Assembly: GCA_963923955.1 (NCBI GenBank)
Contig: OZ000552.1
Coordinates: 2,542,001 to 2,606,000 of the forward strand
Source: G963923955 sp963923955
GTDB taxonomy: Bacteria; Pseudomonadota; Gammaproteobacteria; Eutrophobiales; Eutrophobiaceae
DNA: 64,000 nucleotides
Direction: 5' to 3'
Below, piece after piece: positions 25,783 to 33,887 of this stretch; position 1 is the first letter of the stretch, and every line of letters starts with the position of its first letter. The translations under genes were made by a program, and so were the position numbers. Under the pieces are notes generated by a model. That model worked only from the letters and a program-made list of their open reading frames with translations, was not told the DNA's origin and searched no databases.

Positions 25783-26868
25783 ATGCCACGCTTTGCATCC
25801 CGTGCGGTTTATCTGGCCTGGCTCTGCGTCTTGGCCGGCTCGGTCGTGGCCGGCCAGATACAGGTCTCGCCCGTGCTGGTCGCAGTCGAAGCCCCGGCCG
25901 CCGCCGGCCAGGTCAGCCTCACCAATGGCGGCACCGCACCGCTCACCATGCAGGTGCGCCTGTTCGGCTGGGACCAGCAAAACGGCGAGGATGCCTACCA
26001 TCGCACCGGCAGCGTGGTCGCCAGCCCACCGATTTTGACCATCGCCCCCGGCCAGACCAGCGTGGTGCGCCTCGTGCGCCTTGAAAAAACCCCGCCACAG
26101 GGCGAGGAGGCCTACCGCCTGATCATTGATGAATTGCCTAATAGTCCGGTGGTGGATAAGGCACTGGATTCAGGGGCGCGGTCAGTACGACAACTGGATT
26201 CCCGTTTGCACGGGAATGACGGGGTTCTTGGCTTAGCGTCAACGCAAAATAGCGTCATTCCTGCGCAAGCAGGAATCCAAACCCCGACCCCAAACCGAGT
26301 GCCGACAAAGGAACTGGATTCCCGCGTACGCGGGAATGACGAGGTTCTTGACTCTTTACTGGGACTTGAGCAGACGCCGGCACCGGCACTTGATACGCGT
26401 GGCGAGGGCGGCGCGGAGGATGAGAATAAGAAGCAACCCGTCATTCCTGCGCAAGCAGGAATCCAGGCAGGCGCAAGTGAAGCGGACAGCAAGGGCGAGC
26501 CAGCCGCCAAGCCCGTACCGCGCCGCGCCGTAACCATGCTGATCCGCTACTCCATTCCCGTCTTTTTCTTAAGTGCCCAAGTCGCCGCGGCCGCGCCCGT
26601 CTGGCGGGTAATCCAGGGCGAGGACGAAGTGCGGGTGCAGGTAACGAACCGCGGCCAGGCCCACCTCAAGCTCTCGGCGCTGGCGGTGCGCGATGAACAA
26701 GACAACCGCATCTCCTTCGGCGAGGGTCTCATCGGCTACGTGCTGGGCGGCAGGTCCAGAGAGTTCACGCGACGCAGTGAGCAGCCGCTGACGGGGACAC
26801 AGGTGCAAGTGGATGCCAATTCCAACATTGGCGAGATTAAGGAGACCGCTGCCCTGCAACATCGGTGA
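25783..26868 (+). CDS. Csu-type periplasmic pilus chaperone with repeat-derived insert
   Basis: A PapD-fold chaperone of 361 residues; about 240 is usual. Signal peptide, then IQVSPVLVAVEAPAAAGQVSLTN and PGQTSVVRLVRLEK, which carries the conserved Arg of domain 1. The normal join, YRLIIDELP running into LIRYSIPVF, is split by about 125 residues (DNA roughly 26145-26520). The insert contains four translated palindromic repeats, read as LDSRLHGNDG, VIPAQAGIQ, LDSRVRGND and VIPAQAGIQ. Domain 2 follows normally to the end. The frame is intact. The insert falls in the F1-G1 loop that normally engages subunits, so function may be altered; that part is inference. Confidence 0.85.
   Translation: MPRFASRAVYLAWLCVLAGSVVAGQIQVSPVLVAVEAPAAAGQVSLTNGGTAPLTMQVRLFGWDQQNGEDAYHRTGSVVASPPILTIAPGQTSVVRLVRLEKTPPQGEEAYRLIIDELPNSPVVDKALDSGARSVRQLDSRLHGNDGVLGLASTQNSVIPAQAGIQTPTPNRVPTKELDSRVRGNDEVLDSLLGLEQTPAPALDTRGEGGAEDENKKQPVIPAQAGIQAGASEADSKGEPAAKPVPRRAVTMLIRYSIPVFFLSAQVAAAAPVWRVIQGEDEVRVQVTNRGQAHLKLSALAVRDEQDNRISFGEGLIGYVLGGRSREFTRRSEQPLTGTQVQVDANSNIGEIKETAALQHR
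26196..26220. repeat. dRS3-like repeat in chaperone gene, copy 1
   Basis: Palindrome ATTCCC-GTTTGCAC-GGGAAT flanked by GG and GAC; read in frame as part of LDSRLHGND. Confidence 0.85.
26254..26279. repeat. dRS3-like repeat in chaperone gene, copy 2
   Basis: Opposite orientation to copy 1: GTC-ATTCCT-GCGCAAGC-AGGAAT-CCA, read in frame as VIPAQAGIQ. Copies 2 and 4 are identical over 26 bp. Confidence 0.85.
26316..26340. repeat. dRS3-like repeat in chaperone gene, copy 3
   Basis: Same orientation as copy 1: ATTCCC-GCGTACGC-GGGAAT, read in frame as part of LDSRVRGND. Confidence 0.85.
26440..26465. repeat. dRS3-like repeat in chaperone gene, copy 4
   Basis: Identical 26 bp to copy 2 and same orientation, again read as VIPAQAGIQ. 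The four copies alternate in orientation. Confidence 0.85.
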
Positions 26869-26871
26869 ACC

Positions 26872-29800
26872 GTGTTCACCCAGAGACAACTGCTGCTTGG
26901 GCTGGGTCTGGTCGTCCTGTTTGGCGTGGCCTACACGCTGAGCCAGCGGCTTGCGCCAAACGCGAAGGGGGATTTGAAGGCCCTGCCGCCTGCCGATGCG
27001 CAGGCGAAGAAGGGCCTTGGCGACCGCCGCATTGCCCAGAATAAGAATCCGCCGTCCACCGAAGCTGCGGCGGACAAGTACCCACAGTTGCTTGGACTGG
27101 ATGGGCTGCGGCCCCTGCTTGGCCTTGACCCCACCCAAGCGCTTGCCCAGGCGCTTGATCAGAGCGCAAAGCCGGCGGCCGGTCTGAATGTTCCTGCGAT
27201 GACTAACAACTGCCCGAAGTTGCTGGAGCTGGATGCCCTGGCCGGCCCCGGTCTTGTCCTGGCGCTGGATCGGATGCTCGATCAGGCACCGCGGCAGCCG
27301 CTTGATCTGGCGCCGGCGCACAAGAAAGTACCCCTATCCACTCAAGTCCCCAGTGCCAAACGGGGAACCGAGCAGACCACTGCTGCTTTTCCCGTCCCCG
27401 CATCAAGTCAAGCCCCTGGCACCGACCAGAGAACCGGGCAGGCCACTCCTGCCTCCCCCGTCCCCGCATCAAATGCGGGGCAGGCTATTCCTGCGCAAGA
27501 ACGTCACCCCTGCCCACAAGCAGGGGCAGGAATCCAAATGTCGGCCGGGGCACCTGACCAAAGCCCAACCCTAAGCGACCAGGTGGATCTGAACGCCCTT
27601 CCGTCTGCTGATCCTAGGGCCGAAAACGGGCCACAGCGTTTGTATCTGGAGGTCTCCATCAACGGCCATCCTCTGGACTTGATCGCCGAGTTCAAAAGAG
27701 ACAACGGCGGCATGGCCGCGCGCGCCGGGGAGTTGCGGGATTTGGGCATTGAGCTGCCCAGCGCCAGCGGCCAGGATGATAACAACGCTTGGATCAGCCT
27801 GCGCGACCTGCCCGGCGGCGACTTTCGCTACGATGCGCCGCGGCAGGCCATCGACATCTGCCTAGACGCCCGCGCCCTGGCCTTGCGCCGCTATTCCCTG
27901 TGGCAGGGCTTGGATGCGGGCGAGCCGCTACAAGCCGGCCGCGGCGCTTTTTTGAATTATAGCCTCAACAGCGAGCTCAGCCGACAGGGCGGCGAGATGC
28001 GATCTTCCGGCCTCTCGGCGCTGCTGGAGGGCTGGGCTTTTTATCCCAGCGGCTCGCTGCACAACTCGCTGCTGCTGCAAAGCCGCGCAGATGGGCGCGC
28101 CGGCTACACGCGCCGCCTGGAGAGCTATTTCACGCGCTCGGATGTGGCGCGGCAGACCAACCTGCGCCTGGGCGATCTGATCTCCGGCGGGCCGGCCTGG
28201 GGCCGCCCGATACGTTTGGGCGGCGTGCAATACCGCAGCAACTTCGCCACCCGCCCAGACCTCATCCGCCAGCCGCTGCCGGCCTTTAGCGGCTCGGCCG
28301 CCGTGCCTTCCACGGTGGACATCTTCCGTGGCGATGTGCAACTGGCGCGCACCCGCGTTGGCCAGGGGCGCTTTGAGCTCAGCGACATTCCGGTGCGGGT
28401 GGATAACGGCGAGCTGCGCCTGGTGGTGGAAGGCCCGGCCGGCGACCTGACCGAATATGCGCTGGCCTTCGGCACCAATCAGGCACTGCTGCGCGAAGGA
28501 TTAGTCAGCTTCTCGCTGGAGGCGGGCCTGGCCCGGCGCGGCTACGGCAGCGCAGAAGATGATTATTTGGCCAAGCCTTTGCTCAGCGCCAGCTTCGCCC
28601 GCGGTGTGAGCAGTGCGCTGACCGTGGAGGCGCACGGCGAGGCGGGGGCCGGGTTGGTGAAGGCCGGCGGCGGCTTTGTCCGTAGCTTTGGGCGCTGGGG
28701 GACGCTGAACCTGGCCGTGGCCGGCAGCGCCTGGCGAGGGCAGCGCGGCAAGCTGCTGCGCGCCGGTTATACCTTCAACGCCGGGCATTTTAACTTGGGC
28801 GCGCAGACGCAACGGCGCTTCGGGGAGTATTACGACTTGGCCGACATCACCGCCCGGCGCGTGGATGGTCTCGCGGGTTTTGAGGGCCTGCTGCCCGCGG
28901 CGATCATTCACTATGATCGTTTGTTTGCTTCTTTCTTAACGCCCAGGCGCAACGTTAACTTGGGACTCGGCTATGCTCACACCAAGAGCGCCGCCGGCGA
29001 GCATCGCCACAGCGGTACGCTCTCGCTCGGCTATCCCTTCAGCCGGGAGGTGCAGTTTCAGCTGCGCGCCCAGGCCAACCTGGCCGACTGGCAGCAGGCC
29101 AGCGTCTTTGCCGGGCTCTCGGTGCAGTTGGGTGCAAGATATAGCTCGCAAAGCAGCTTGAGTTGGTCGCAGCAGCGCACCCTGGCCAGCACTGCTATTT
29201 CCCGCCAGCGCGGCAGCGAGGCGAATGACTATAGCTACAGCGTGCGCTTGCAGGGGAATGATAAAGAGCAGCAGGCCGAGGGGCGCTTCTTTCGCCAGTT
29301 CGCGCGGCTGGAGGGCAGCGGCCAGGCGACCTTAAGCGAGGGGCAGGCGCGGGCGTCCGGCCAGGTGCGCGGCAGCCTGGCGCGGCTCAACGGCGCCTTT
29401 CATATCAGCCGCTATATCAACAACGCCTTCTTGCTGGTCGATGCCGGCTATGCGGATGTCTTGATCAAGCACGAGAACCGCGGCATCGGCCTGACCGGTG
29501 CCGGCGGCATGTTGCTGGTGCCGGACATCCTGCCCTTTGAGAGCAACAAGATTTCCATTGACCCGCTGACCCTGCCGCTTGCGGCCATCATCGCCGAGAC
29601 AGACGCCTGGGTGCGGGTGCCGGAGTACGCCGGGGCGACCGTGCGCTTCAAAGGCGCGGAAGACAAGCGCATTCGGGTCAATGCTTATATCGTGCGGGCC
29701 GATGGCAAGGCGCTGCCGGCGGGGACGGCGGCTATGCTGTTGGACAATGGACAGTCGGCGTCGACGGGCAGCGCGGGCACGGGCGAGGATGGACGCTTGC

Positions 29801-29979
29801 CGGGGCGTGGGCAGGCGCTGATCATCGGTCATGACGGGCAGCTGTTCTTCTCAACGGATAAGGCGCAAAACCGCGTGCGAGTGCTGACCGAGGACGGCCC
29901 CTGCCTGGTGGGCATCACCCTGCCGGAGGGGGCGAATGGTTATGTGGATGTGGGGGAGCGGGTTTGTTGGGGGGGTTAG
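26872..29979 (+). CDS. Outer-membrane usher, Csu-type, with long N-terminal extension
   Basis: A 1035-residue FimD/PapC-family usher. It begins with a GTG 3 bp after the chaperone stop. The N-terminal ~250 residues are atypical: a hydrophobic helix (QLLLGLGLVVLFGVAYTLSQ), then a Pro/Ala/Leu-rich linker partly made of repeat DNA (27503-27536). Usher similarity begins around residue 256 with RLYLEVSINGHPLDLIAEF. The barrel includes LRLGDLISGGPAWGRPIRLGGVQY and FSGSAAVPSTVDIFRGDVQL. The C-terminal segment carries GEDGRLPGRGQALIIGHDGQLFF and ends VGERVCWGG. It is the last gene of the pilus operon. Confidence 0.88.
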   Translation: MFTQRQLLLGLGLVVLFGVAYTLSQRLAPNAKGDLKALPPADAQAKKGLGDRRIAQNKNPPSTEAAADKYPQLLGLDGLRPLLGLDPTQALAQALDQSAKPAAGLNVPAMTNNCPKLLELDALAGPGLVLALDRMLDQAPRQPLDLAPAHKKVPLSTQVPSAKRGTEQTTAAFPVPASSQAPGTDQRTGQATPASPVPASNAGQAIPAQERHPCPQAGAGIQMSAGAPDQSPTLSDQVDLNALPSADPRAENGPQRLYLEVSINGHPLDLIAEFKRDNGGMAARAGELRDLGIELPSASGQDDNNAWISLRDLPGGDFRYDAPRQAIDICLDARALALRRYSLWQGLDAGEPLQAGRGAFLNYSLNSELSRQGGEMRSSGLSALLEGWAFYPSGSLHNSLLLQSRADGRAGYTRRLESYFTRSDVARQTNLRLGDLISGGPAWGRPIRLGGVQYRSNFATRPDLIRQPLPAFSGSAAVPSTVDIFRGDVQLARTRVGQGRFELSDIPVRVDNGELRLVVEGPAGDLTEYALAFGTNQALLREGLVSFSLEAGLARRGYGSAEDDYLAKPLLSASFARGVSSALTVEAHGEAGAGLVKAGGGFVRSFGRWGTLNLAVAGSAWRGQRGKLLRAGYTFNAGHFNLGAQTQRRFGEYYDLADITARRVDGLAGFEGLLPAAIIHYDRLFASFLTPRRNVNLGLGYAHTKSAAGEHRHSGTLSLGYPFSREVQFQLRAQANLADWQQASVFAGLSVQLGARYSSQSSLSWSQQRTLASTAISRQRGSEANDYSYSVRLQGNDKEQQAEGRFFRQFARLEGSGQATLSEGQARASGQVRGSLARLNGAFHISRYINNAFLLVDAGYADVLIKHENRGIGLTGAGGMLLVPDILPFESNKISIDPLTLPLAAIIAETDAWVRVPEYAGATVRFKGAEDKRIRVNAYIVRADGKALPAGTAAMLLDNGQSASTGSAGTGEDGRLPGRGQALIIGHDGQLFFSTDKAQNRVRVLTEDGPCLVGITLPEGANGYVDVGERVCWGG
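27462..27536. repeat. Hairpin and dRS3-like remnant in the usher N-terminal linker
   Basis: A perfect 8-bp hairpin CCCCGCAT/ATGCGGGG (27462-27469 with 27473-27480). Further on, a degenerate repeat arm starts GTCACCCCTGCCC and ends GGGGCAGGAATCCA (27503-27536). Both lie in the coding frame of the usher linker. Confidence 0.65.
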
Positions 29980-30074
29980 CGCTGATCAGGTGGCGAGGCT
30001 GGGCCAGACCATGTCCTACTCTGTTTACAAGATAAATCAGGGTGATCTAGGGCAGTAGATTCATCGCCCCATTA

Positions 30075-31121
30075 TCAAAAAGAGACAACCCGAGGCCGCG
30101 ACATGCCGATTTCAGAAAACTTATGCACGGCAGCCTCCCATGGATAATAACGATTATTAATTTGCCAGCTGATTTCACTTACCGGCACTAATTTAGTCAA
30201 TAGGAATTGACCTGAATGGTGGCCTCGGCGCGCGCAGCTAAGACATGTTTCAACTTTACCTGTTAAAATCGCAAACCGGCCAATTTCCTTTCCACCATGA
30301 AACATTTTGACTCGACGATAACCCTCCGTATGCTCAATACGATCAAAGACAACGACTTGACGGACAATCGGCTCAGATATCCGGCGAATAATCTTGTAAT
30401 CATCCTCTGTAAAATATCTCGCCTTCCATAAATCAACTAATTCCTGATAGCTGTCATAATCACTTTTAAGGTCATCAGTTGCATCATAATGTTCTGCACT
30501 AATTGGCAAACCAATATCAGGGTTATCGTTCAACCATGTCTCAAATATAAGATCAACGAAAGAGTGGTGAATAAAAAAGCATTGATCACCACCAGCCGTT
30601 TCGATAGAACGCATGCCTTGACCTGTTTCCCCATGAATAATATCGTGAAATTCCTCTACTTGAGATGAAAAAGAAAGATTATAAAAACTTTCATTCCTAA
30701 CTCTAATCATATTTCCTTCTGTTCTGGCGGGGTGCTCTTTCAAATCAATTGCAAAGCTGCTGCATGCCATTGCCTCGGCAATGTTGAGTCGCATTGTTGC
30801 CAAGTCTTCTGGGGTGAATGAATTTAATTTGTTCGCATCATCGAGAAAAACAAAACGCCCATTCACTTCCCAGATTGTTTTCTTTAGTGATGCGTAAAGA
30901 ATTCGATCTGCTTCTTCTGTGAGAACGGCGTAGGTTATTGGAAGATTGACTGTCTGCCAAAACTTTATAATGAACTTTCGATGCCAAAGCAAAAAGGTAT
31001 AGTCCCAATGGTGACAGTTATCAGCGTGCTGTTGCCGAAAATCCAGAGCAACTTCTTCGTTGAATTTACTGTTGAATAATTCAACAAACGCTTTATCAAT
31101 TCTCTGAGATTTAATGAGCAT
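30075..31121 (-). CDS. Tyrosinase-like copper protein
   Basis: A protein of 348 residues. Two His-rich blocks match the tyrosinase/type-3 copper fold. CuA-like is HHWDYTFLLWHRKFIIKFW near residues 37-55, with the WHR signature. CuB-like is FHDIIHGETG at about 158-167 (HxxxH), followed by GGDQCFFIHHSFVDLIFETW at about 177-196. No signal peptide is seen. The start is placed at the ATG at 31121 because AAGAGGTG lies just upstream; a GTG at 31130 is possible. The CuA His from the upstream loop is not certain (His32 or His37). The gene stands alone in AT-richer DNA, suggesting acquisition. Expected chemistry is o-diphenol oxidation; substrate unknown. Confidence 0.68.
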   Translation of the reverse strand: MLIKSQRIDKAFVELFNSKFNEEVALDFRQQHADNCHHWDYTFLLWHRKFIIKFWQTVNLPITYAVLTEEADRILYASLKKTIWEVNGRFVFLDDANKLNSFTPEDLATMRLNIAEAMACSSFAIDLKEHPARTEGNMIRVRNESFYNLSFSSQVEEFHDIIHGETGQGMRSIETAGGDQCFFIHHSFVDLIFETWLNDNPDIGLPISAEHYDATDDLKSDYDSYQELVDLWKARYFTEDDYKIIRRISEPIVRQVVVFDRIEHTEGYRRVKMFHGGKEIGRFAILTGKVETCLSCARRGHHSGQFLLTKLVPVSEISWQINNRYYPWEAAVHKFSEIGMSRPRVVSF

Positions 31122-31798
31122 AATAATCACCTCTTAACCATGAAAAAATCTCACCTCATAAACGCTCATACCACTTAGGCCGCCGACTTCAAGAATGGGT
31201 GGCGAGATGGGATACACCAAGCCACAGCGTAGCACAATGCTAACGTGGTATATGTCCACTTCGCGCAACATCCGCAACGTCCAGTACACCTAGCCGAGAG
31301 GCTTGGCATCCCACCCGGCAGGCGCGGCTGGCACGCAGCATTATCGCCATGAGTTTAACGCCGGCCTGTTCGCTTATGCAGCCGCCCGACGGTGACGCGG
31401 ACGATCTCAAGCATTGCGATTGCCAGTCCACAAATTCCCATGAGTGTAGCGAAAGTATCGAATCTGAACATGTTTCAAGCCAAACTAGGCCGTCATCCAC
31501 ATTCACTGCAAATTTTCTAACTACTTGAACAGCATAGCAAAGTTTTTAGTAATATTCAGCCATCCTCATCAAATACGCTATTACGCCGCTCAGTTCTCCA
31601 CCGCCATATCGGGTGACTATGAAGACGTTTCAAGGGGTTGATTTCTCCGGTCGCTGGTTTTATGATTGCGATATGTCAATACTAATTGATGAAAGACTAT
31701 TTATGCGAACCGTCTTGCACCTAATAAACCAGACTATCAGCCATCTTTCCGGTCGGGGACGTACGCAAGTGAGCATTTGCATCCCGGCCTTGTTTTGT

Positions 31799-31832
31799 GT
31801 CGGGCGAGCGCGGGGTTGCTGTGTCGCCCGAC
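31799..31832. repeat. Perfect 9-bp inverted repeat
   Basis: GTCGGGCGA (31799-31807) pairs with TCGCCCGAC (31824-31832) across a 16-nt loop. No T run follows on either side, so it is not a clear terminator. Confidence 0.6.
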
Positions 31833-31890
31833 GGCTGACTATCCTGGTGCGGATGCGTTTTTTTGATGTCTTGGGCGGCTACCAAATTCA

Positions 31891-31915
31891 CCCCCCCCCC
31901 CCCCCCCCCCCCCCC
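31891..31915. repeat. Poly-C(25) homopolymer
   Basis: Twenty-five consecutive C in a non-coding, otherwise AT-rich context about 375 bp upstream of the membrane cassette. Length polymorphism is very likely; the exact count may be an assembly estimate. Confidence 0.9.
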
Positions 31916-32290
31916 ATAAATATCAATTAAATCAATTACTTAAGTCGTATTTACAAAATCTTTTAGAGCTATGCTTCGAGGGCGCTCGGTGCGCCATTTG
32001 CCCTCTTTGCCCTCATCCTGCTGAGTATTTCGCAAGACAATATTATCGGGTATTGCCTCGCCCATTTTCGTTCATAGCCCACCGGCTCTGTTGCGCCCGC
32101 TCGGCCTGCCGGGGCGACAGTGCGCCCGTGAATTTACTAAAGCCGTGTCTTGCAGTTCCCACGCGGCACGTCTCATTCCACCATCAGACTCAGCGCCCCA
32201 TTCATCAGGGTGTTGGCAAGGCGCTTTCCAGCAATTCTTTAGCCTTATGTTGCTAATCATTTCAGAGTAAATAATTGAGGTAATCGCAAT

Positions 32291-32509
32291 ATGAAACAGT
32301 GTTATTTCGTTGTTATTTTTTTCACGCTCTCAACATCAAATAGCTATGCCTATCTGGATCCGGGCAGCGCAAGCATTATCATTCAGGCAGTTTTAGCTGC
32401 GCTTGCCGGCGCGCTAATGACGGCCAAGTACTGGTGGTATCGGCTTAAGGCGCTATTTAGGCGTCCATCCAAAGACCGGGATAACAACGAGCAGAAAGAT
32501 GAAGGATAG
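32291..32509 (+). CDS. Small YLDPGS-motif membrane protein
   Basis: A 72-residue protein. The N-terminal signal-like helix (CYFVVIFFTLSTSNSYA) is followed directly by YLDPGSASIIIQAVLAALAGAL, a second membrane helix, and a short basic/acidic cytoplasmic tail. The AYLDPGSGS-type motif after a cleavable or anchoring helix recurs in small proteins encoded beside methyltransferases and membrane sulfatase-like enzymes. GAGGTAA precedes the ATG. It overlaps the next gene by 11 nt. Function is unknown; it could be a membrane scaffold for the two following enzymes. Confidence 0.8.
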   Translation: MKQCYFVVIFFTLSTSNSYAYLDPGSASIIIQAVLAALAGALMTAKYWWYRLKALFRRPSKDRDNNEQKDEG

Positions 32510-33887
32510 CGGCTCTTTCAGAGACCCATCTTCTCATGTCTATATTCTTGATAACCGCATATTCAGAGGTTGCAAGAGGGGGGCGGAAGAATCCATGCGG
32601 CTCTTTTTGCAATCCCCCTTCTTTAAGGAAAATAACGGGAGGGATATAGTCAAGACCCGGGAGATTAAAAAAGAAGAAATTATTGAACAGGGCTTAGATA
32701 GTAACCTAGCCAATCAATATGCCTTATGGCTTGAGCATGAAAGAATAAATTTTCTAAGCTATCCGTATGAGTGGAGTTTTAATCAGTTAAAGAGGGCGGC
32801 GTGTTTCCATCTTGCGCTCCAACTAAGGGCCATTAAGTCTGGATTCCAGCTTAGAGATGCCTCTGCCTACAATGTCCAGTTTAGCGGCAATATGCCGACA
32901 TTCATAGACTTGCCGTCGTTTGAATTATATCGAGAAGGCGAGCCCTGGATCGCATACAGACAATTTTGTCAGATGTTTCTTGCGCCGCTGGTTTTACAAG
33001 CCAAGGCTGGTGTCGATGTGCATAGCTGGCTGCGTGGATCCTTAGATGGTATTGACATCATAAGCTGTTCAAGATTGCTGCCGCTTAAAACTTATCTTGA
33101 TTTGAATATCATAGGCCACATACATGCTCATGCGGTACTGGCGAGGAAAATCAACGCAACAAGCAAGAAGAAAAATGGTATTCCCGCGCGAGTCAGTCAA
33201 AAGAATTTGGTTAATTTTATAGGGTCATTAAAAAAATACATTAGCAGGCTGGAAAACAGAAAGGAAAGCTATTGGAAAAACTATGAATATGATAATTCGT
33301 ATTCAGATGAACTCCTCTCGGAAAAAAAGCATATCGTCTCATCCTTTGTCAACAGCAATAAAATAAATTACCTGCTGGATATTGGCTGCAACACGGGGAC
33401 ATTCAGTGAAATTGCGCTGAGTTCAGGGGCCAAGAATGTCATCGGAATAGATACGGACAGCGGCGCACTGGATATTGCTTTGACGCGCCCAGGTCTGAGA
33501 GGTAGAAATTTCCATCCCCTGCTATATGACCTGGCCAACCCGTCACCGGATTTGGGCTGGCGATTGAAAGAGAGAAAATCACTTAAAAACAGACTGCCGC
33601 ATTTCGAGGCATCTATCTGTCTGGCCTTAATCCATCACCTGGTCATTGGCAGAAATATTCCTATGGTTGAGTTTATTGATCTTCTGCTCGAATTGGCACC
33701 CAGAGGACTCATAGAGTTTGTGAAAAAGGAAGACCAAATGGTGAAAGCCTTACTCCAGAGCAGAGAGGATATTTTTTCAGATTACACAACGGCGAATTTC
33801 GAAAAATACTTCTCCGAAAGAGCCAGTCTTAAACGGATCGCATCGAATAATTCTTCAAGGATTTATTATGAATTCTATAAAAAATGA
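32499..33887 (+). CDS. Two-domain protein: kinase-like N-terminus plus SAM-dependent methyltransferase
   Basis: A 462-residue protein. The N-terminal half carries LRDASAYNVQF (about residues 123-133) and FIDLPSFE (about 139-146), reminiscent of the catalytic and metal-binding loops of small-molecule kinase-like folds. The C-terminal half is a class I methyltransferase with LLDIGCNTGTFSEIAL near residue 290 and GIDTDSGALDIA after it. It is encoded in an overlapping cluster with a small membrane protein (11 nt) and a membrane sulfatase-like protein (20 nt). A target in a surface glycan or lipid is plausible from context but not shown. Confidence 0.8.
   Translation: MKDSGSFRDPSSHVYILDNRIFRGCKRGAEESMRLFLQSPFFKENNGRDIVKTREIKKEEIIEQGLDSNLANQYALWLEHERINFLSYPYEWSFNQLKRAACFHLALQLRAIKSGFQLRDASAYNVQFSGNMPTFIDLPSFELYREGEPWIAYRQFCQMFLAPLVLQAKAGVDVHSWLRGSLDGIDIISCSRLLPLKTYLDLNIIGHIHAHAVLARKINATSKKKNGIPARVSQKNLVNFIGSLKKYISRLENRKESYWKNYEYDNSYSDELLSEKKHIVSSFVNSNKINYLLDIGCNTGTFSEIALSSGAKNVIGIDTDSGALDIALTRPGLRGRNFHPLLYDLANPSPDLGWRLKERKSLKNRLPHFEASICLALIHHLVIGRNIPMVEFIDLLLELAPRGLIEFVKKEDQMVKALLQSREDIFSDYTTANFEKYFSERASLKRIASNNSSRIYYEFYKK

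Larger units (their letters stand above)
31122..32290. other. 1.17-kb stretch without a convincing gene
   Basis: This AT-richer interval separates the divergent tyrosinase-like gene and the membrane cassette. Short open frames exist at 31240-31506 (minus), 31613-31930 (plus) and 32053-32256 (plus), but none shows a recognisable domain or a convincing ribosome binding site. It contains a hairpin at 31799-31832 and the poly-C(25) run. The distal part just before 32291 should hold the promoter of the cassette. It may also include decayed gene remnants. Confidence 0.6.

Noticed and set aside
25345..26001. Minus-strand frame of 218 codons
   Set aside because: Fully antisense to the SCPU subunit and chaperone genes and of low-complexity Gly/Ala/Val type.
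31240..31506. Minus-strand open frame of 88 codons in the AT-rich gap
   Set aside because: No recognisable domain, Ser/Cys-rich composition and no ribosome binding site; treated as chance.
31613..31930. Plus-strand frame of 105 codons ending in a poly-Pro tail
   Set aside because: The tail is the poly-C run read as Pro; no domain or homologue pattern is visible.
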